Positions 10,268-19,597 of a stretch of DNA of 64,000 nt are shown here, in pieces. The DNA lies in assembly GCA_944800085.1 (NCBI GenBank), contig CALYLO010000001.1, positions 1,203,001 to 1,267,000 of the forward strand, given 5' to 3'. Within the stretch, counting starts at the first letter, position 1, and each line of letters opens with the position of its first letter. A model generated the notes under the pieces. That model did no database searches. It saw only the letters and a program-made list of their open reading frames with translations, and had not been told where the DNA came from. The translations under genes and the position numbers were made by a program. This stretch comes from Paenibacillus melissococcoides (lineage in GTDB: Bacteria; Bacillota; Bacilli; Paenibacillales; Paenibacillaceae).

Positions 10268-10645
10268 ATGAGTTCCCGGAAAGACGCGCTTATCAGCAAC
10301 GATGAATCAGCCAATGGCATGGAGGCTGCGGCACAGACGGACTGCCATCGTCCGGAGGCAGCGGGCGAACGCAAGAGCCATCATTCGGCCGAGATGAAGA
10401 AGAAGCTGATTCACCGTCTGAACCGCATCGAAGGGCAGGTGCGCGGCGTCAAGTCGATGATCGATAAGGATACGTATTGCGATGATGTGCTGCATCAGAT
10501 CGCGTCGATTCAATCGGCGTTGTATTCCGTCGGACGGCTCCTGCTCGAAGGCCATATGAAGAGCTGCGTCGTCGAACGGCTTCAGGAAGGCGATGATGAA
10601 GTCATTGACGAGCTGCTGGTTACGATACACAAATTATTGAAATAA
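10268..10645 (+). CDS. csoR: Copper-sensing transcriptional repressor CsoR
   Basis: A DUF156-family helical repressor of 125 residues from the ATG at 10268, chosen for its AGAGGTGG site; upstream starts at 10241 are possible. The Cu(I) ligands are all present: Cys71 in DTYCDDVLHQI, His96 and Cys100 in EGHMKSCVV, with the family spacing (x24, x3). That Cys-His-Cys pattern separates it from persulfide-sensing CstR and nickel/formaldehyde sensors. The N-terminus carries an extra ~35-40 residues containing a CHRPE...SHH stretch, unlike shorter CsoR proteins. It heads the copZ-copA operon and should derepress it on copper binding. Confidence 0.92.
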   Translation: MSSRKDALISNDESANGMEAAAQTDCHRPEAAGERKSHHSAEMKKKLIHRLNRIEGQVRGVKSMIDKDTYCDDVLHQIASIQSALYSVGRLLLEGHMKSCVVERLQEGDDEVIDELLVTIHKLLK

Positions 10646-10711
10646 TAGGGCGTGTTCAAAAAGGTCGGACCTTTTGCACAGCCTCTAATCCAACTTGAGG
10701 AGGAATTGAGA

Positions 10712-10915
10712 ATGACTGAAGTAACTTGGAAAGTGGAAGGCATGACATGCGGACATTGCAAGCAGGCGGTCGAGAAGGCGGTTCGGGAGGCCGGCGGCGA
10801 GGCGCAGGTCGATCTCGGCTCCAAGCAGGTGAAGATTACGTACGATGCGGCGCAGGTTCAGCCGGAGACAATTCGGGAAGCGATCGAGGATCAAGGCTAC
10901 GACGTCGTCTCCTAA
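10712..10915 (+). CDS. copZ: Copper chaperone CopZ
   Basis: A 67-residue HMA-domain protein from an ATG preceded by GAGGAGGAATTGAG. The Cu(I)-binding loop is EGMTCGHCKQAV. CopZ delivers copper to the N-terminal domains of CopA. It lies between csoR and copA, 66 bp after csoR. The reading frame is open upstream but the ribosome site fixes this start. Confidence 0.92.
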   Translation: MTEVTWKVEGMTCGHCKQAVEKAVREAGGEAQVDLGSKQVKITYDAAQVQPETIREAIEDQGYDVVS

Positions 10916-10994
10916 GCCGGCGAACCGGAATTGGCGGCTGGCATCATCCGTTATACAGGAACTCCTTGCGGGGAGTTTTCTTTTTCGATTGTAA

Positions 10995-11015
10995 TATAGG
11001 GTATAGGGGTATAAT
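10995..11015 (+). promoter_or_regulatory. CsoR operator overlapping the copA promoter
   Basis: TATAGGGTATAGGGGTATAAT ends in a consensus -10 hexamer TATAAT (11010-11015) and contains the GGGTA-GGGGTA pattern of CsoR/CstR sites. It lies 22 bases before copA, so copA can be transcribed separately from csoR-copZ under copper control. A weak hairpin AACTCC...GGAGTT (10961-10977) just upstream could be an attenuating terminator. Confidence 0.65.
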
Positions 11016-11036
11016 GAACAAAGGGAGTGAGACAGA

Positions 11037-13439
11037 ATGGCATCCAAGCAGCAGACCGTCAAAATCGAAGGGATGACCTGCGCCGCTTGCGCCACCCGGA
11101 TCGAAAAGGGTCTGAGCCGGATGGACGGCGTCGTGAAGGCGAATGTCAATTTGGCGGCAGAGCAAGCGACGGTAGAATATGACGATGGACAGCTCTCGCT
11201 TCAGCAGGTAACGGACAAGATCGAGAAGCTGGGCTACAAGGTTCCGGCGGAGACGCTCGATGTGAGCATCGAAGGGATGACCTGCGCGGCGTGCGCGACC
11301 CGGATTGAGAAAGGGCTCAATCGCCTACCGGGGGTCGAGACCGCCAATGTCAATCTCGCCGCCGAATCGGCCCGCATTACCTTCACCGGCTTGCGCCCGG
11401 AAGATATATTGGGGAAGATCGAGCAGCTCGGCTATAAGGGCAAGGTGAAGACGGGCGAAGCGGGCGCGGAGGCGGCGCCGAACCGGACCGCGGTGCGGCT
11501 GCGCAATTCGTTCATCGTCTCCGCTATCCTGTCGGCGCCGCTGCTCTGGTCGATGGCAGGGCATTTCTCGTTCACCTCGTGGATCTGGGTGCCGGAATGG
11601 TTCATGAATCCATGGGTGCAGATGATATTGGCCGCGCCCGTCCAGTTCCTTATCGGCGCCCGCTTCTACAGCGGAGCCTACAAGGCGCTGCGCAACGGCA
11701 GCGCAAATATGGACGTGCTCGTGGCGCTCGGGACGTCGGCGGCCTATTTCTACAGCGTCTATCTCGTATGGGAATGGGTATGGGGAGGATCTCATCATCC
11801 GGACATGTACTTCGAGACGAGCGCGGTGCTGATTACGCTTATCCTGCTCGGAAAATGGTTCGAAGCGGCGGCCAAGGGCCGTTCTTCGCAAGCGATACGC
11901 TCCTTGATCGGCCTGCGTGCGAAGACGGCCGCCGTCATCCGCGACGGCATCGAGCAAGAGGTGCCTGTCGATGACGTACAGGTGGGCGATCGCGTCATCG
12001 TGCGGCCCGGTTCGAAGATACCGGTAGACGGCATCGTGATCGACGGTACGTCCACCGTCGATGAATCGATGCTGACCGGCGAGAGCGTCCCGGTCGAGAA
12101 GCAGCCGGGCGACCGCGTGTATGGCGCGACGGTGAACGCGCAGGGCGCCTTCACGATGGAAGCGACGCAGGTCGGCGCCGAGACCGCGCTGGCGCAAATT
12201 ATCCGCATCGTCGAGGAAGCGCAAGGCTCGAAGGCGCCGATACAGCGCATTGCCGACAAAATATCCGGCGTCTTCGTTCCCATCGTCGTCGGTATCGCCG
12301 TCATCGTCTTCGGCCTGTGGTACTTCGCCATTGCGCCAGGCAATTTCGGGGAGGCGCTGGAGAAGCTGATTGCCGTGCTCGTCATCGCTTGTCCTTGCGC
12401 GTTGGGCCTGGCTACGCCGACCTCGATTATGGCGGGGACGGGGCGTGCCGCGGAATACGGCATTCTGTTCCGCGGGGGCGAGCAGTTGGAAGGAGCGTAC
12501 CGTGTGCAGACGGTCGTGCTTGACAAGACGGGCACGGTAACCGAGGGCGAGCCTTCCTTGACCGATTTTATCGCGAATAATCCGGAACGCGAGCAAGAGC
12601 TGGCGCTCTGGGTGGCCGCCGCCGAACGGCGGTCCGAGCACCCGCTCGCCCAGGCGATCGTGAAGGGCCTTGACGCCCGCGGCCTGCCAGCAATCACGCC
12701 GGAATCGTTCCAAGCGGAGCCCGGCTTCGGCATTATGGCCCGGGTTGACGGGCATGATATCGTCATCGGCACGCGGAACCTGCTGCGCAAGCAGGGCATT
12801 GATGCGGAGGCAGCCGAAGCGGAGCTGCAGCGGTTGGAGCTCGAAGGCAAGACAGCGATGCTCGTCGCGGTTAACGGACGCTGGGAAGGCATCGTCGCGG
12901 TAGCGGATCAGGTGAAGGCATCCTCGAAGGCCGCAATCAGCCGCCTTCACGGCATGGGCATCCGCGTCGTCATGATGACGGGGGACAATGAGCGAACGGC
13001 CCGCGCTATCGCCGCTCAGGTCGGGCTGGACGACGTGTTCGCCGAGGTCCTTCCCGAACAGAAGGCGCAGCATGTCCGCGAGCTGCAGCAGAACGGCGCC
13101 GTCGTCGCCATGGTAGGCGACGGCATCAACGACGCGCCGGCGCTCGCGGCGGCGGATATCGGGTTCGCCATCGGCACGGGCACGGATGTGGCGATGGAGA
13201 CGGCCGGCGTGACGCTGATGCGGGGAGACTTGAACGGCATCGCCGACGCGATGGAGATGAGCCGGCGGACGATGCGGAACATCAAGCAAAATCTGTTCTG
13301 GGCGCTCGTCTACAACAGTCTCGGCATCCCGGTGGCGGCGGCCGGCCTGCTGGCTCCTTGGCTTGCGGGAGCGGCGATGGCCTTCAGCTCCGTATCGGTC
13401 GTGCTCAATGCGCTCCGGCTGCAGCGCGTCAGGCTTTAA
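11037..13439 (+). CDS. copA: Copper-exporting P1B-type ATPase CopA
   Basis: An 800-residue heavy metal ATPase. Two N-terminal HMA domains each carry [15 protein letters not shown] (near residues 12 and 82). Membrane helices follow from about 155. The actuator domain has TGES, the transport site is [13 protein letters not shown] (Cys-Pro-Cys near 451-453), the phosphorylation motif DKTGTVTEG begins at Asp496, the SEHPLAQAI motif marks the nucleotide domain, and [11 protein letters not shown] is the hinge. C-terminal helices contain the MxxSS ligand pattern MAFSSVSVV. It pumps Cu(I) out of the cell. It follows csoR and copZ and has its own operator/promoter. Confidence 0.95.
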   Translation: MASKQQTVKIEGMTCAACATRIEKGLSRMDGVVKANVNLAAEQATVEYDDGQLSLQQVTDKIEKLGYKVPAETLDVSIEGMTCAACATRIEKGLNRLPGVETANVNLAAESARITFTGLRPEDILGKIEQLGYKGKVKTGEAGAEAAPNRTAVRLRNSFIVSAILSAPLLWSMAGHFSFTSWIWVPEWFMNPWVQMILAAPVQFLIGARFYSGAYKALRNGSANMDVLVALGTSAAYFYSVYLVWEWVWGGSHHPDMYFETSAVLITLILLGKWFEAAAKGRSSQAIRSLIGLRAKTAAVIRDGIEQEVPVDDVQVGDRVIVRPGSKIPVDGIVIDGTSTVDESMLTGESVPVEKQPGDRVYGATVNAQGAFTMEATQVGAETALAQIIRIVEEAQGSKAPIQRIADKISGVFVPIVVGIAVIVFGLWYFAIAPGNFGEALEKLIAVLVIACPCALGLATPTSIMAGTGRAAEYGILFRGGEQLEGAYRVQTVVLDKTGTVTEGEPSLTDFIANNPEREQELALWVAAAERRSEHPLAQAIVKGLDARGLPAITPESFQAEPGFGIMARVDGHDIVIGTRNLLRKQGIDAEAAEAELQRLELEGKTAMLVAVNGRWEGIVAVADQVKASSKAAISRLHGMGIRVVMMTGDNERTARAIAAQVGLDDVFAEVLPEQKAQHVRELQQNGAVVAMVGDGINDAPALAAADIGFAIGTGTDVAMETAGVTLMRGDLNGIADAMEMSRRTMRNIKQNLFWALVYNSLGIPVAAAGLLAPWLAGAAMAFSSVSVVLNALRLQRVRL

Positions 13440-13516
13440 CCGGAAAGTCTAGGTTTTCAACGCCGGGCCCGCATGGTATGATCGGATTACGGTCATTAGA
13501 ATGAGGGGGAACGAGC

Positions 13517-13807
13517 ATGCACTTACGGGTGACAGCGGAAGCGATTCAACGCTTTCAATCAGATTGGGGCTATTCAGCAGGGGATACCGTGCGCATCTTC
13601 GTACGATACAGCGGATTCAGCGCATCCGGTCCCTATTCCTTCGGGATTATGAAGGATCAGCCGCGGCATCCGGCGGTGTCGGAGACCGTAGAGGGAATTA
13701 CGTTCTTCATGGAGGAGAATGATCTGTGGTTCCTGGACAACCGCGAGCTGGTGCTGGATGCGAACGGCGAGGACATCGTCATCGTCCATGACGGAATGAC
13801 GATCTGA
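13517..13807 (+). CDS. HesB/YadR-family (IscA-like fold) protein lacking cysteines
   Basis: A 96-residue protein starting MHLRVTAEAIQRFQSDWGY, matching the HesB/YneR group of Firmicutes. It has the IscA-like fold features VRIFVRYSG and DGMTI but none of the Fe-S ligand cysteines of true IscA/SufA proteins, as usual for this subgroup, so a scaffold role is unlikely. GAGGGGGAACG precedes the ATG. Function unknown. It lies just before the first insertion sequence copy. Confidence 0.75.
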   Translation: MHLRVTAEAIQRFQSDWGYSAGDTVRIFVRYSGFSASGPYSFGIMKDQPRHPAVSETVEGITFFMEENDLWFLDNRELVLDANGEDIVIVHDGMTI

Positions 13808-13847
13808 CGGCTGCGTCCGCCAACAGGGAACCGTTGGCAAAAAGAAC

Positions 13848-15321
13848 TGTCAATCGTCTGTGAAAATGTCACTTTAACTGTGCTATGAAAATGTCACTTG
13901 TGTGATCAGAGGTCAGCCTTACCAGGTGACCTCTGCATAGCTATTATGTTGCGAATACATTGCATCTTGGAACGAACTGTTTTTTGTGGTACGCTTATTT
14001 TTAGTGTTATCATACGTGGTTTTCCACGGATGATTCTGGGCGGGTTTGCGTGGCGACGCAGAACTCGCCTTTTTTGATCCAGACGTCTTGCGCTGTGGCT
14101 TCTGAGTTTCTTTGAGTGCCCAGGGCTGGCCTTGGTGCCACAACAATACATCCCCTGTTAACGTCTCCCGCACTTCAACCGTCGTTTTTGCATCCAGACG
14201 AAGGGAAGCAGGCTGGGCAAGGGTATAGCACTTTCCGTTGTACGAGAGGGTGTTTCCGGTCCCGAGTTGCCGATAATTGCGAAGCGTGAACACATGATTT
14301 AAATCGATAGACGGATCAAGCTTCAGGTAAGCCGAATCGGTCATTTTTGGCTCTATGGCAAATTTGTGATTGTGCTTCTGCAATAGGCTGGGCAGAGCCG
14401 CGTTCGCCTCTTCCAGCGTCTTGATGCCAAGAAGCCGCAGTTCGATCACCAAGCGATCCTGAAATGTTTGCCAGAGGCGTTCTACCCGTCCCTTGGCTTG
14501 CGGTGTAATTGCCTTGATGTGCTCAATATGCAAGTCAGCCATCGCTTTGCCGAAGTGGGAGAGCGGTTTGGTCTCCCCAGCGAGCTCTTGCTCGAGCGTC
14601 AGCTTTTCGTTAGGCGACCGGAAAATCGTATGCCGATCACTGTAAAGCCCAAGGGGAACCCCGTATTTTTCTATCCCTTGCTGCATGACTAGAGAGTAGG
14701 CCTCCCGGCATTCGTTCGGACGAAAGACGGCACCGACAACGGTACCTGTTGCATCGTCAATCGCAGCATGCAGCGTAAAGGATGAAGCCCGATCCTCCAA
14801 CCATGCATAAGGAGTTGCGTCAATCTGCCACAGCATGCCGGCTTGCGGTTTGCGTTCCCGTGGCGGATGGGCTTTACTGCGACGCCGCTGCTTGGCTTGC
14901 TTGAGCCCACTAGCCAGAAGGATACGTCTCACGCTGGAAGCGCTCAGTGTCAACGATTCATGCTCCTCAAGAAGCTCTGCGAAGTGGCAGCAATTGCTTC
15001 CGTAATACTTGGCTGTGTACAGCTCAACGATTCGTTCCTTCACTTCATTGGGAAGGGCGTGATGAGGCTGTTTCCCCCGATTCTTGTGTATAAGTTCTTG
15101 TGCTCCTTTTCCGGATTGGTATTTCTTCTTTAGCCGAATGACTTGGCGTTCTGATAAACCCAGCGCTGCCGCTCCCTCCCTATTGGTCATCCGCCCATCT
15201 ATGATTTTCTCCACAACGAGTACCTTCTTCATTTCTGCTTTCGTCAATGTCAATATCTCCTGTCCCATAGTGACATTATCTCAGAACAGTTATAGGGTGA
15301 CATTATCACAGAAGAACAACA
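13848..15321 (-). mobile_element. 1474-bp insertion sequence, copy 1 (ISNCY/IS1202-like)
   Basis: Ends TGTCAATCGTCTGTGAAAATGTCAC (left; first 20 bases shown in two parts: TGTCAATCG, TCTGTGAAAATGTCAC) and, reversed on the right, TGTTGTTCT + TCTGTGATAATGTCAC form imperfect terminal inverted repeats beginning TGT. The TGTGANAATGTCAC core recurs a second time inside each end. It is flanked by a 17-bp direct duplication CCGTTGGCAAAAAGAAC (13831-13847 and 15322-15338). One transposase gene is carried on the minus strand. A copy of identical length lies at 34260-35733. The long target duplication fits IS1202-type elements. Confidence 0.9.
13919..15268 (-). CDS. DDE transposase of ISNCY/IS1202-like element, full length
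   Basis: A 449-residue transposase. The N-terminus MTNREGAAALGLSERQVIRLKKKY is a helix-turn-helix, followed by a second DNA-binding helix region (SASSVRRILLASGLK). The catalytic core shows Asp in WQIDATPYAWLED, Asp in LYSDRHTIF and Glu in KGRVERLWQTFQDRLV, a DDE rve-type fold. The C-terminal 60 residues are Lys/Ser-rich. It fills nearly the whole element and should be functional. The copy at 34490 is cut short by a stop codon. Confidence 0.9.
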   Translation of the reverse strand: MGQEILTLTKAEMKKVLVVEKIIDGRMTNREGAAALGLSERQVIRLKKKYQSGKGAQELIHKNRGKQPHHALPNEVKERIVELYTAKYYGSNCCHFAELLEEHESLTLSASSVRRILLASGLKQAKQRRRSKAHPPRERKPQAGMLWQIDATPYAWLEDRASSFTLHAAIDDATGTVVGAVFRPNECREAYSLVMQQGIEKYGVPLGLYSDRHTIFRSPNEKLTLEQELAGETKPLSHFGKAMADLHIEHIKAITPQAKGRVERLWQTFQDRLVIELRLLGIKTLEEANAALPSLLQKHNHKFAIEPKMTDSAYLKLDPSIDLNHVFTLRNYRQLGTGNTLSYNGKCYTLAQPASLRLDAKTTVEVRETLTGDVLLWHQGQPWALKETQKPQRKTSGSKKASSASPRKPAQNHPWKTTYDNTKNKRTTKNSSFQDAMYSQHNSYAEVTW

Positions 15322-15338
15322 CCGTTGGCAAAAAGAAC

Positions 15339-15367
15339 TTGTCATTACGCGCGCTTGCGTATATAAT
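15339..15367 (+). promoter_or_regulatory. Sigma-A promoter of the metE leader
   Basis: TTGTCA (15339-15344), 17-bp spacer, TATAAT (15362-15367). The -35 hexamer begins directly after the 17-bp target duplication of the insertion sequence, so the promoter survives but everything further upstream was displaced. Confidence 0.8.
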
Positions 15368-15424
15368 CATTCTCAATCGGATTGCGGCCTGTGCTGAGAC
15401 GCAGTCCGATTGAGCCACATAAGG

Positions 15425-15590
15425 GGAACAGGTGCTTTGTGTAACGGCAAAGCTTAATAGGGAAGCCGGTTCGAAGCCGGCGCGGTCCCGCCACTGTAAC
15501 AGACGAGGTGCGGCCTGGGGAGGCCACTGGTCGAACGACCGGGAAGGCTGCCGCCACCGATGACGCTGAAGCCAGGAGACCTGCCTGTTC
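15425..15590 (+). ncRNA. Cobalamin (B12) riboswitch
   Basis: The leader contains the family's conserved elements in order: ACAGGTGC near 15428, GGGAAGCCGGT and AAGCCGGCGCGGTCCCGCCACTG (15463-15497, split), GGCCACTGG (15524), GGGAAGGC (15541) and the B12 box GACGCTGAAGCCAGGAGACC (15562-15581). It stands between the promoter at 15339 and metE. High cobalamin should switch off metE, letting the B12-dependent methionine synthase take over. Confidence 0.95.
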
Positions 15591-15709
15591 TGACAGCACT
15601 GTTTGTACCTACGGGAGATAGGGAAGTGTTCGTAGACTGGATAGCTCGGTTCGCATGCACGCATGTGCGCGGTCGGGTCTTATTCATAGCTCCGTTACGG
15701 ACGTTTGCG

Positions 15710-15746
15710 GGACATCTCTATGCCTGGGGCAGGGATGTCCTTTTTT
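15710..15746 (+). terminator. Rho-independent terminator, expression platform of the B12 riboswitch
   Basis: Stem GGACATC / GATGTCC with extra pairs, 17-base loop and TTTTTT at 15741-15746. It is located 120 bases after the aptamer and 180 before metE, consistent with control by transcription termination. Confidence 0.8.
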
Positions 15747-15927
15747 GCGCATAGGGATGGCGGCCATGTGCGTCCAGATCGACGGGAGAGAGCCGGTCCC
15801 GAAGGAGCGCGAAGACCTGCGGCAGGGTGTATTGCGATTTTAATTCCTTGTTAACGGATAAGAATTATTGATTTTATGTTCCCTGTACTCCCGGTAGGAA
15901 GTTCCGCATAAGGAGAGGAGACGCGAC

Positions 15928-18246
15928 ATGGCGAAAGGGCAAGTGATGACGAGTGTGTCCGGGTATCCGCGCATCGGATACGACCGGGAGTGGAAGAAGG
16001 CGTTGGAGCAGTATTGGGCAGGCAAGCTGACGCGAGCCGAGCTGGAAGCGGAGATGGAGCGGATCGAGCTGCTTCGTCTCGCGAAGCTGAAGGAGGAAGG
16101 CATCGACTATATTCCCGTCAATGATTTCTCCTGGTACGATCATGTTCTCGACATGACGGTCATGTTCGGACTGATCCCGGAGCGGTTCGGCTATGAGGGC
16201 GGCCCGGTTACGGCGGATCTGATGTTCGCGCTCGCGCGCGGCACGGAGAAGGCCGTCGCCTGCGAGATGACCAAATGGTTCAACACGAACTATCACTATA
16301 TCGTTCCGGAGTGGGAAGGGAAGCGTCCGGTGCTGACCGAGAACCGGCCGCTCGCCTCGTACCGGAGAGCGAAGGAGAAGCTGGGCATCGAAGGGAAGCC
16401 GGTCCTGGTCGGCCCGTACACCTATGTCCGCTTTATCAAGGGCATCCCGCAAGGCGAACGCCGGCAAGTGCTTGATCAGTTCGCCGAGGTGTATGGCCGG
16501 ATCTTGCATGAGCTGGAGGCGGAAGCGGTCTCCTGCGTGCAGCTCGATGAGCCGGCCTTCGTGAAGCCGATGACGGCGGACGATTGGCAGGCGGCCCAAG
16601 CCGTGTACGATCGGCTCCGCCAAGCGGCGCCAGGGTTGACCCTCTGGGTGCAGACGTACTTCGATTCGGTCTCGGGATTCGATTCGTTCTTGCAGCTCCC
16701 GGTTGATGTCTACGGCCTCGACTTCGTCCACGGAAAGGAGCGGAACGAAGCGGCGCTTCGCCAGACCGGGGTTCCGGCCGGGAAGCGCATCGCCCTCGGT
16801 GTCATCGACGGGCGCAATATTTGGCGGACCGATCTGCTTGCCGCGGCAACCTGGCTGGAGTCGATCGAGCCGATCGTGCCGCGCTCGCACTGGATCGTGC
16901 AGCCGTCCTGCAGTCTGCTGCATGTGCCGTTGACGGCAGAGCGGGAGCACGATCTGCCGGGGTATATTCGCGGGGCGCTCGCGTTCGCGGACGAGAAGGT
17001 GGCCGAGACGGCGCGGCTGGCCACCCATCTGTCCCAGCCGACGGCGGAGAGCGCGGCGCTGCTGGCAGCGAGCGCGGCCAACGTGCTCGCCTGGCGCGAG
17101 GAGCCGGCGCGGAAGCGTCCGCATGCCGTCGAGGCGGTGGAGCGCCTGATCCGGGAGGCGGAGGCCGCTGGCGGGCGCCGGGCGCCGTATGAGCAGCGGC
17201 GTGAAGCGCAGCGCCGCCGTTGGCCGGAGCTGCCGCTGCTGCCGACGACGACGATCGGCAGTCTTCCGCAGACGGCGGAGATTCGCAAGGCGCGGCTCCG
17301 CTTCCGCAAGGGCGAATGGAGCGCCGAGGCGTATGAGACATTCCTGCGCCAAGAAATCGAGCGTTGGCTGCGCATTCAGGAAGAGATTGGCCTGGATGTG
17401 CTCGTGCACGGAGAATTTGAACGGACGGATATGGTCGAATATTTCGGGGAGAAGCTGGACGGCTTCGTATTCACGAAGTTCGGGTGGGTGCAGTCGTATG
17501 GATCCCGCTGCGTCAAGCCGCCGATTCTGTATGGCGATGTCGCCTTCCGCGAGGCGATGACCGTAGCGGAGACGGCATATGCCCAATCATTGACGAAGCG
17601 GCCGGTGAAGGGAATGCTCACCGGGCCGGTCACGATTCTCAACTGGTCCTTCGTGCGCGACGACGTTCCGCGCGAGCAGTGCGCTTATCAGCTTGCTTAC
17701 GCGCTGCGCCAGGAGATTCGGGAGCTGGAGCAGGCGGGCATCGGCATGATTCAGGTCGATGAGCCGGCCGTGAAGGAAGGGATGCCTCTGAAGCCCGAGG
17801 ATGCGGCACGCTACCGGGAATGGGCGGTGCTCGCGTTCCTGCTGGCGACGAACGGAGCCGGACCGGATACGCAGATTCATACGCATATGTGCTACTGCGA
17901 CTTCTCCGATATGGTGGAGACGATTCGCCGCATGGATGCGGATGTCATCTCGCTGGAAACGGCGCGCAGCGGCGGAGACATGGTCGACACGCTGCGGAAG
18001 GAGCGGTATGAGCTCGGCATTGGCCTGGGCGTCTATGATATTCACAGCCCGCGCGTTCCGTCAGTCGAGGAGATCGAGCGGTTCATCGAGACCGCGCTGA
18101 CGGTGCTGCCGGCCGAATCGTTCTGGATTAACCCGGATTGCGGGCTCAAGACGCGCAATGAGCCTGAGACCGTCGCCGCGCTCAAGCATATGGTGGAAGC
18201 GACGGTAGCGGTGCGCCAGGCCCGTTCCGCGTCGGCGAAGCGGTAA
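15928..18246 (+). CDS. metE: Cobalamin-independent methionine synthase
   Basis: A 772-residue two-barrel enzyme that methylates homocysteine from 5-methyltetrahydropteroyltri-glutamate. The N-terminal barrel begins SVSGYPRIGYDREWKKALEQYW; the C-terminal barrel begins PTTTIGSLPQTAEIRKAR. Zinc ligands are His653 and Cys655 in HTHMCYCDF and Cys738 in NPDCGLKTR. The ATG has GGAGAGGAG upstream. Expression is controlled by the cobalamin riboswitch and terminator in its leader. Length is normal. Confidence 0.96.
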   Translation: MAKGQVMTSVSGYPRIGYDREWKKALEQYWAGKLTRAELEAEMERIELLRLAKLKEEGIDYIPVNDFSWYDHVLDMTVMFGLIPERFGYEGGPVTADLMFALARGTEKAVACEMTKWFNTNYHYIVPEWEGKRPVLTENRPLASYRRAKEKLGIEGKPVLVGPYTYVRFIKGIPQGERRQVLDQFAEVYGRILHELEAEAVSCVQLDEPAFVKPMTADDWQAAQAVYDRLRQAAPGLTLWVQTYFDSVSGFDSFLQLPVDVYGLDFVHGKERNEAALRQTGVPAGKRIALGVIDGRNIWRTDLLAAATWLESIEPIVPRSHWIVQPSCSLLHVPLTAEREHDLPGYIRGALAFADEKVAETARLATHLSQPTAESAALLAASAANVLAWREEPARKRPHAVEAVERLIREAEAAGGRRAPYEQRREAQRRRWPELPLLPTTTIGSLPQTAEIRKARLRFRKGEWSAEAYETFLRQEIERWLRIQEEIGLDVLVHGEFERTDMVEYFGEKLDGFVFTKFGWVQSYGSRCVKPPILYGDVAFREAMTVAETAYAQSLTKRPVKGMLTGPVTILNWSFVRDDVPREQCAYQLAYALRQEIRELEQAGIGMIQVDEPAVKEGMPLKPEDAARYREWAVLAFLLATNGAGPDTQIHTHMCYCDFSDMVETIRRMDADVISLETARSGGDMVDTLRKERYELGIGLGVYDIHSPRVPSVEEIERFIETALTVLPAESFWINPDCGLKTRNEPETVAALKHMVEATVAVRQARSASAKR

Positions 18247-18438
18247 GCGGGGCGCGAGCCGGTCACGGGCAGGGCGGCCGCGGGCGAGGCGGGCTGCGGC
18301 TGGCGGCTTAAGGCAGCCATCAAGCCGCGATGGGGATAGCCCGCCCTTGCCTGGCCGGCCTGCACTTCCTGCCATCGCACTTCCTGCCATCGCGCTTCCG
18401 CCTCCGCGGCTATCTGCGGCGGCCGGGAGGCCCGCTGC

Positions 18439-18795
18439 CTACAGGAGCGACTCCGCTCCGTCGATGACGATCTGGGCGCCCGTAATATGGCTGGAGGCGT
18501 CCGATACGAGGAACGCCACCAGATCGGCGACCTGCTCGGGCTTTCCGGGCCCATGCGCCAGCGGCTGGCTGCCCTGGGGATACTTGACCGGAATCGAGAT
18601 GCTGTCCACGGACGGTCTGCGGTCCGTATTCTCGCCGATCTGGGTCTCGATGGCTCCGGGGCAGATGACATTCACGCGAATCCGATAGCGGGCCAGTTCA
18701 AGCGCCGCCATCTTGGCGAAGGCGACCTGGCCCGCTTTGGATGTGCTGTAGGCGCTCATCCCGAACCCGGAAAACTTGCGCCTGCCGCGATCGGG
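18439..18795 (-). pseudogene. C-terminal half of an SDR-family oxidoreductase
   Basis: Minus-strand coding for FGMSAYSTSKAGQVAFAKMA, containing the catalytic Tyr-x-x-x-Lys, then LELARYRIRVNVICPGAIETQ and a normal C-terminus HITGAQIVIDGAESLL. The N-terminal NAD(P) fold (GxxxGxG) is absent: upstream residues change to unrelated RGRRKFSG and run into the promoter region of the next gene. A reading frame continues to an ATG at 18867 but that part shows no SDR similarity. Truncated remnant. Confidence 0.75.
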
Positions 18796-18944
18796 CCCCC
18801 GCTTCGCATTGCTACCTATTACCTCTGTAAATAGGTCCGAAAACAGAGGAAAGCAAGGGCGTTCCATGTTATAATGGAACTGTAAGCGAATACAATATAC
18901 TGGCTTCCTGAATGCTGTACAGGAACGGGAGAAAGGTGGGTTCG

Positions 18945-19418
18945 ATGATGCGGTGGTTCAAGCGACGCAAGCCTTCTGCCCCCCGGCACGAAGCGGTTCA
19001 TGTCACGTTGGACGAGGTGAAGCGGGCGGTGCTCCAGTATGAGCAGGATATGCAGGAGCAAATTCCCCGAACCACGCTGCTCCGTCCCGACCAAAGCATT
19101 GATTTGTCCCGATTGAAGCGTTACCTCGGCGGAATTTCGGATCAGCGCTTTTATATGTCCCGTATGACCTATGAGATTTTTGAGGAACAAGACAAGCATA
19201 TCCCGCTGTCCCTTGACCTCGTGCAGGCGGCAGTTGACGATTATTTGGAGAATCACGATGATTTGCCGGTCATTCCGGGCACCCGGAATCGCCAAGTTCA
19301 TTACGACAAGCTGATCGAACGGCATTATTTAAAACAGAAGCCGCCGATTCCACTCTATTTGACGACAGAGCAGTTCATGGTGACCCATGAGCCGGACTGG
19401 CCGGGGCGGCTGCATTAA
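18945..19418 (+). CDS. Conserved hypothetical protein (possibly DUF3939)
   Basis: A 157-residue soluble protein starting MMRWFKRRKPSAPRH. I prefer 18945 because GAAAGGTGG lies just upstream; 18912 is an alternative. It has mixed charged helices with VTLDEVKRAVLQYEQDMQEQ and PLSLDLVQAAVDDYLENHDD, a pair of similar helical segments. A TATAAT within the small palindrome TTCCATGTTATAATGGAA (18859-18876) is a likely promoter. The composition recalls DUF3939 proteins of Bacillales, but I am not sure. A terminator follows at 19496. Confidence 0.6.
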   Translation: MMRWFKRRKPSAPRHEAVHVTLDEVKRAVLQYEQDMQEQIPRTTLLRPDQSIDLSRLKRYLGGISDQRFYMSRMTYEIFEEQDKHIPLSLDLVQAAVDDYLENHDDLPVIPGTRNRQVHYDKLIERHYLKQKPPIPLYLTTEQFMVTHEPDWPGRLH

Positions 19419-19495
19419 CCTTGGCGCAGGGCAGCAGCGCGGCGATAGCCGGAACAAGCGGCGCCTGCCGCTCACTGTGTCAAGACCAGCAGGAG

Positions 19496-19529
19496 ACCGG
19501 AGTTCCCGCGACGGGAGCTTCGGTTTTTT
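19496..19529 (+). terminator. Rho-independent terminator
   Basis: 13-bp stem ACCGGAGTTCCCG / CGGGAGCTTCGGT with two G-T pairs, 3-base loop, and TTTTTT. It separates the gene ending at 19418 from the alpha/beta hydrolase gene. Confidence 0.85.
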
Positions 19530-19597
19530 ATGGCGGCATGACGGCTTGTCATATCATCCGGTCAGGCCGGATGGATCAGAACGAATGGAGTGATAAC

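Noticed and set aside
18859..18876. Palindrome TTCCATGTTATAATGGAA as an operator
   Set aside because: It contains a consensus -10 hexamer and a similar ATGTTATAATGGAAC occurs before the MscS gene; simplest reading is a promoter, not a specific operator.
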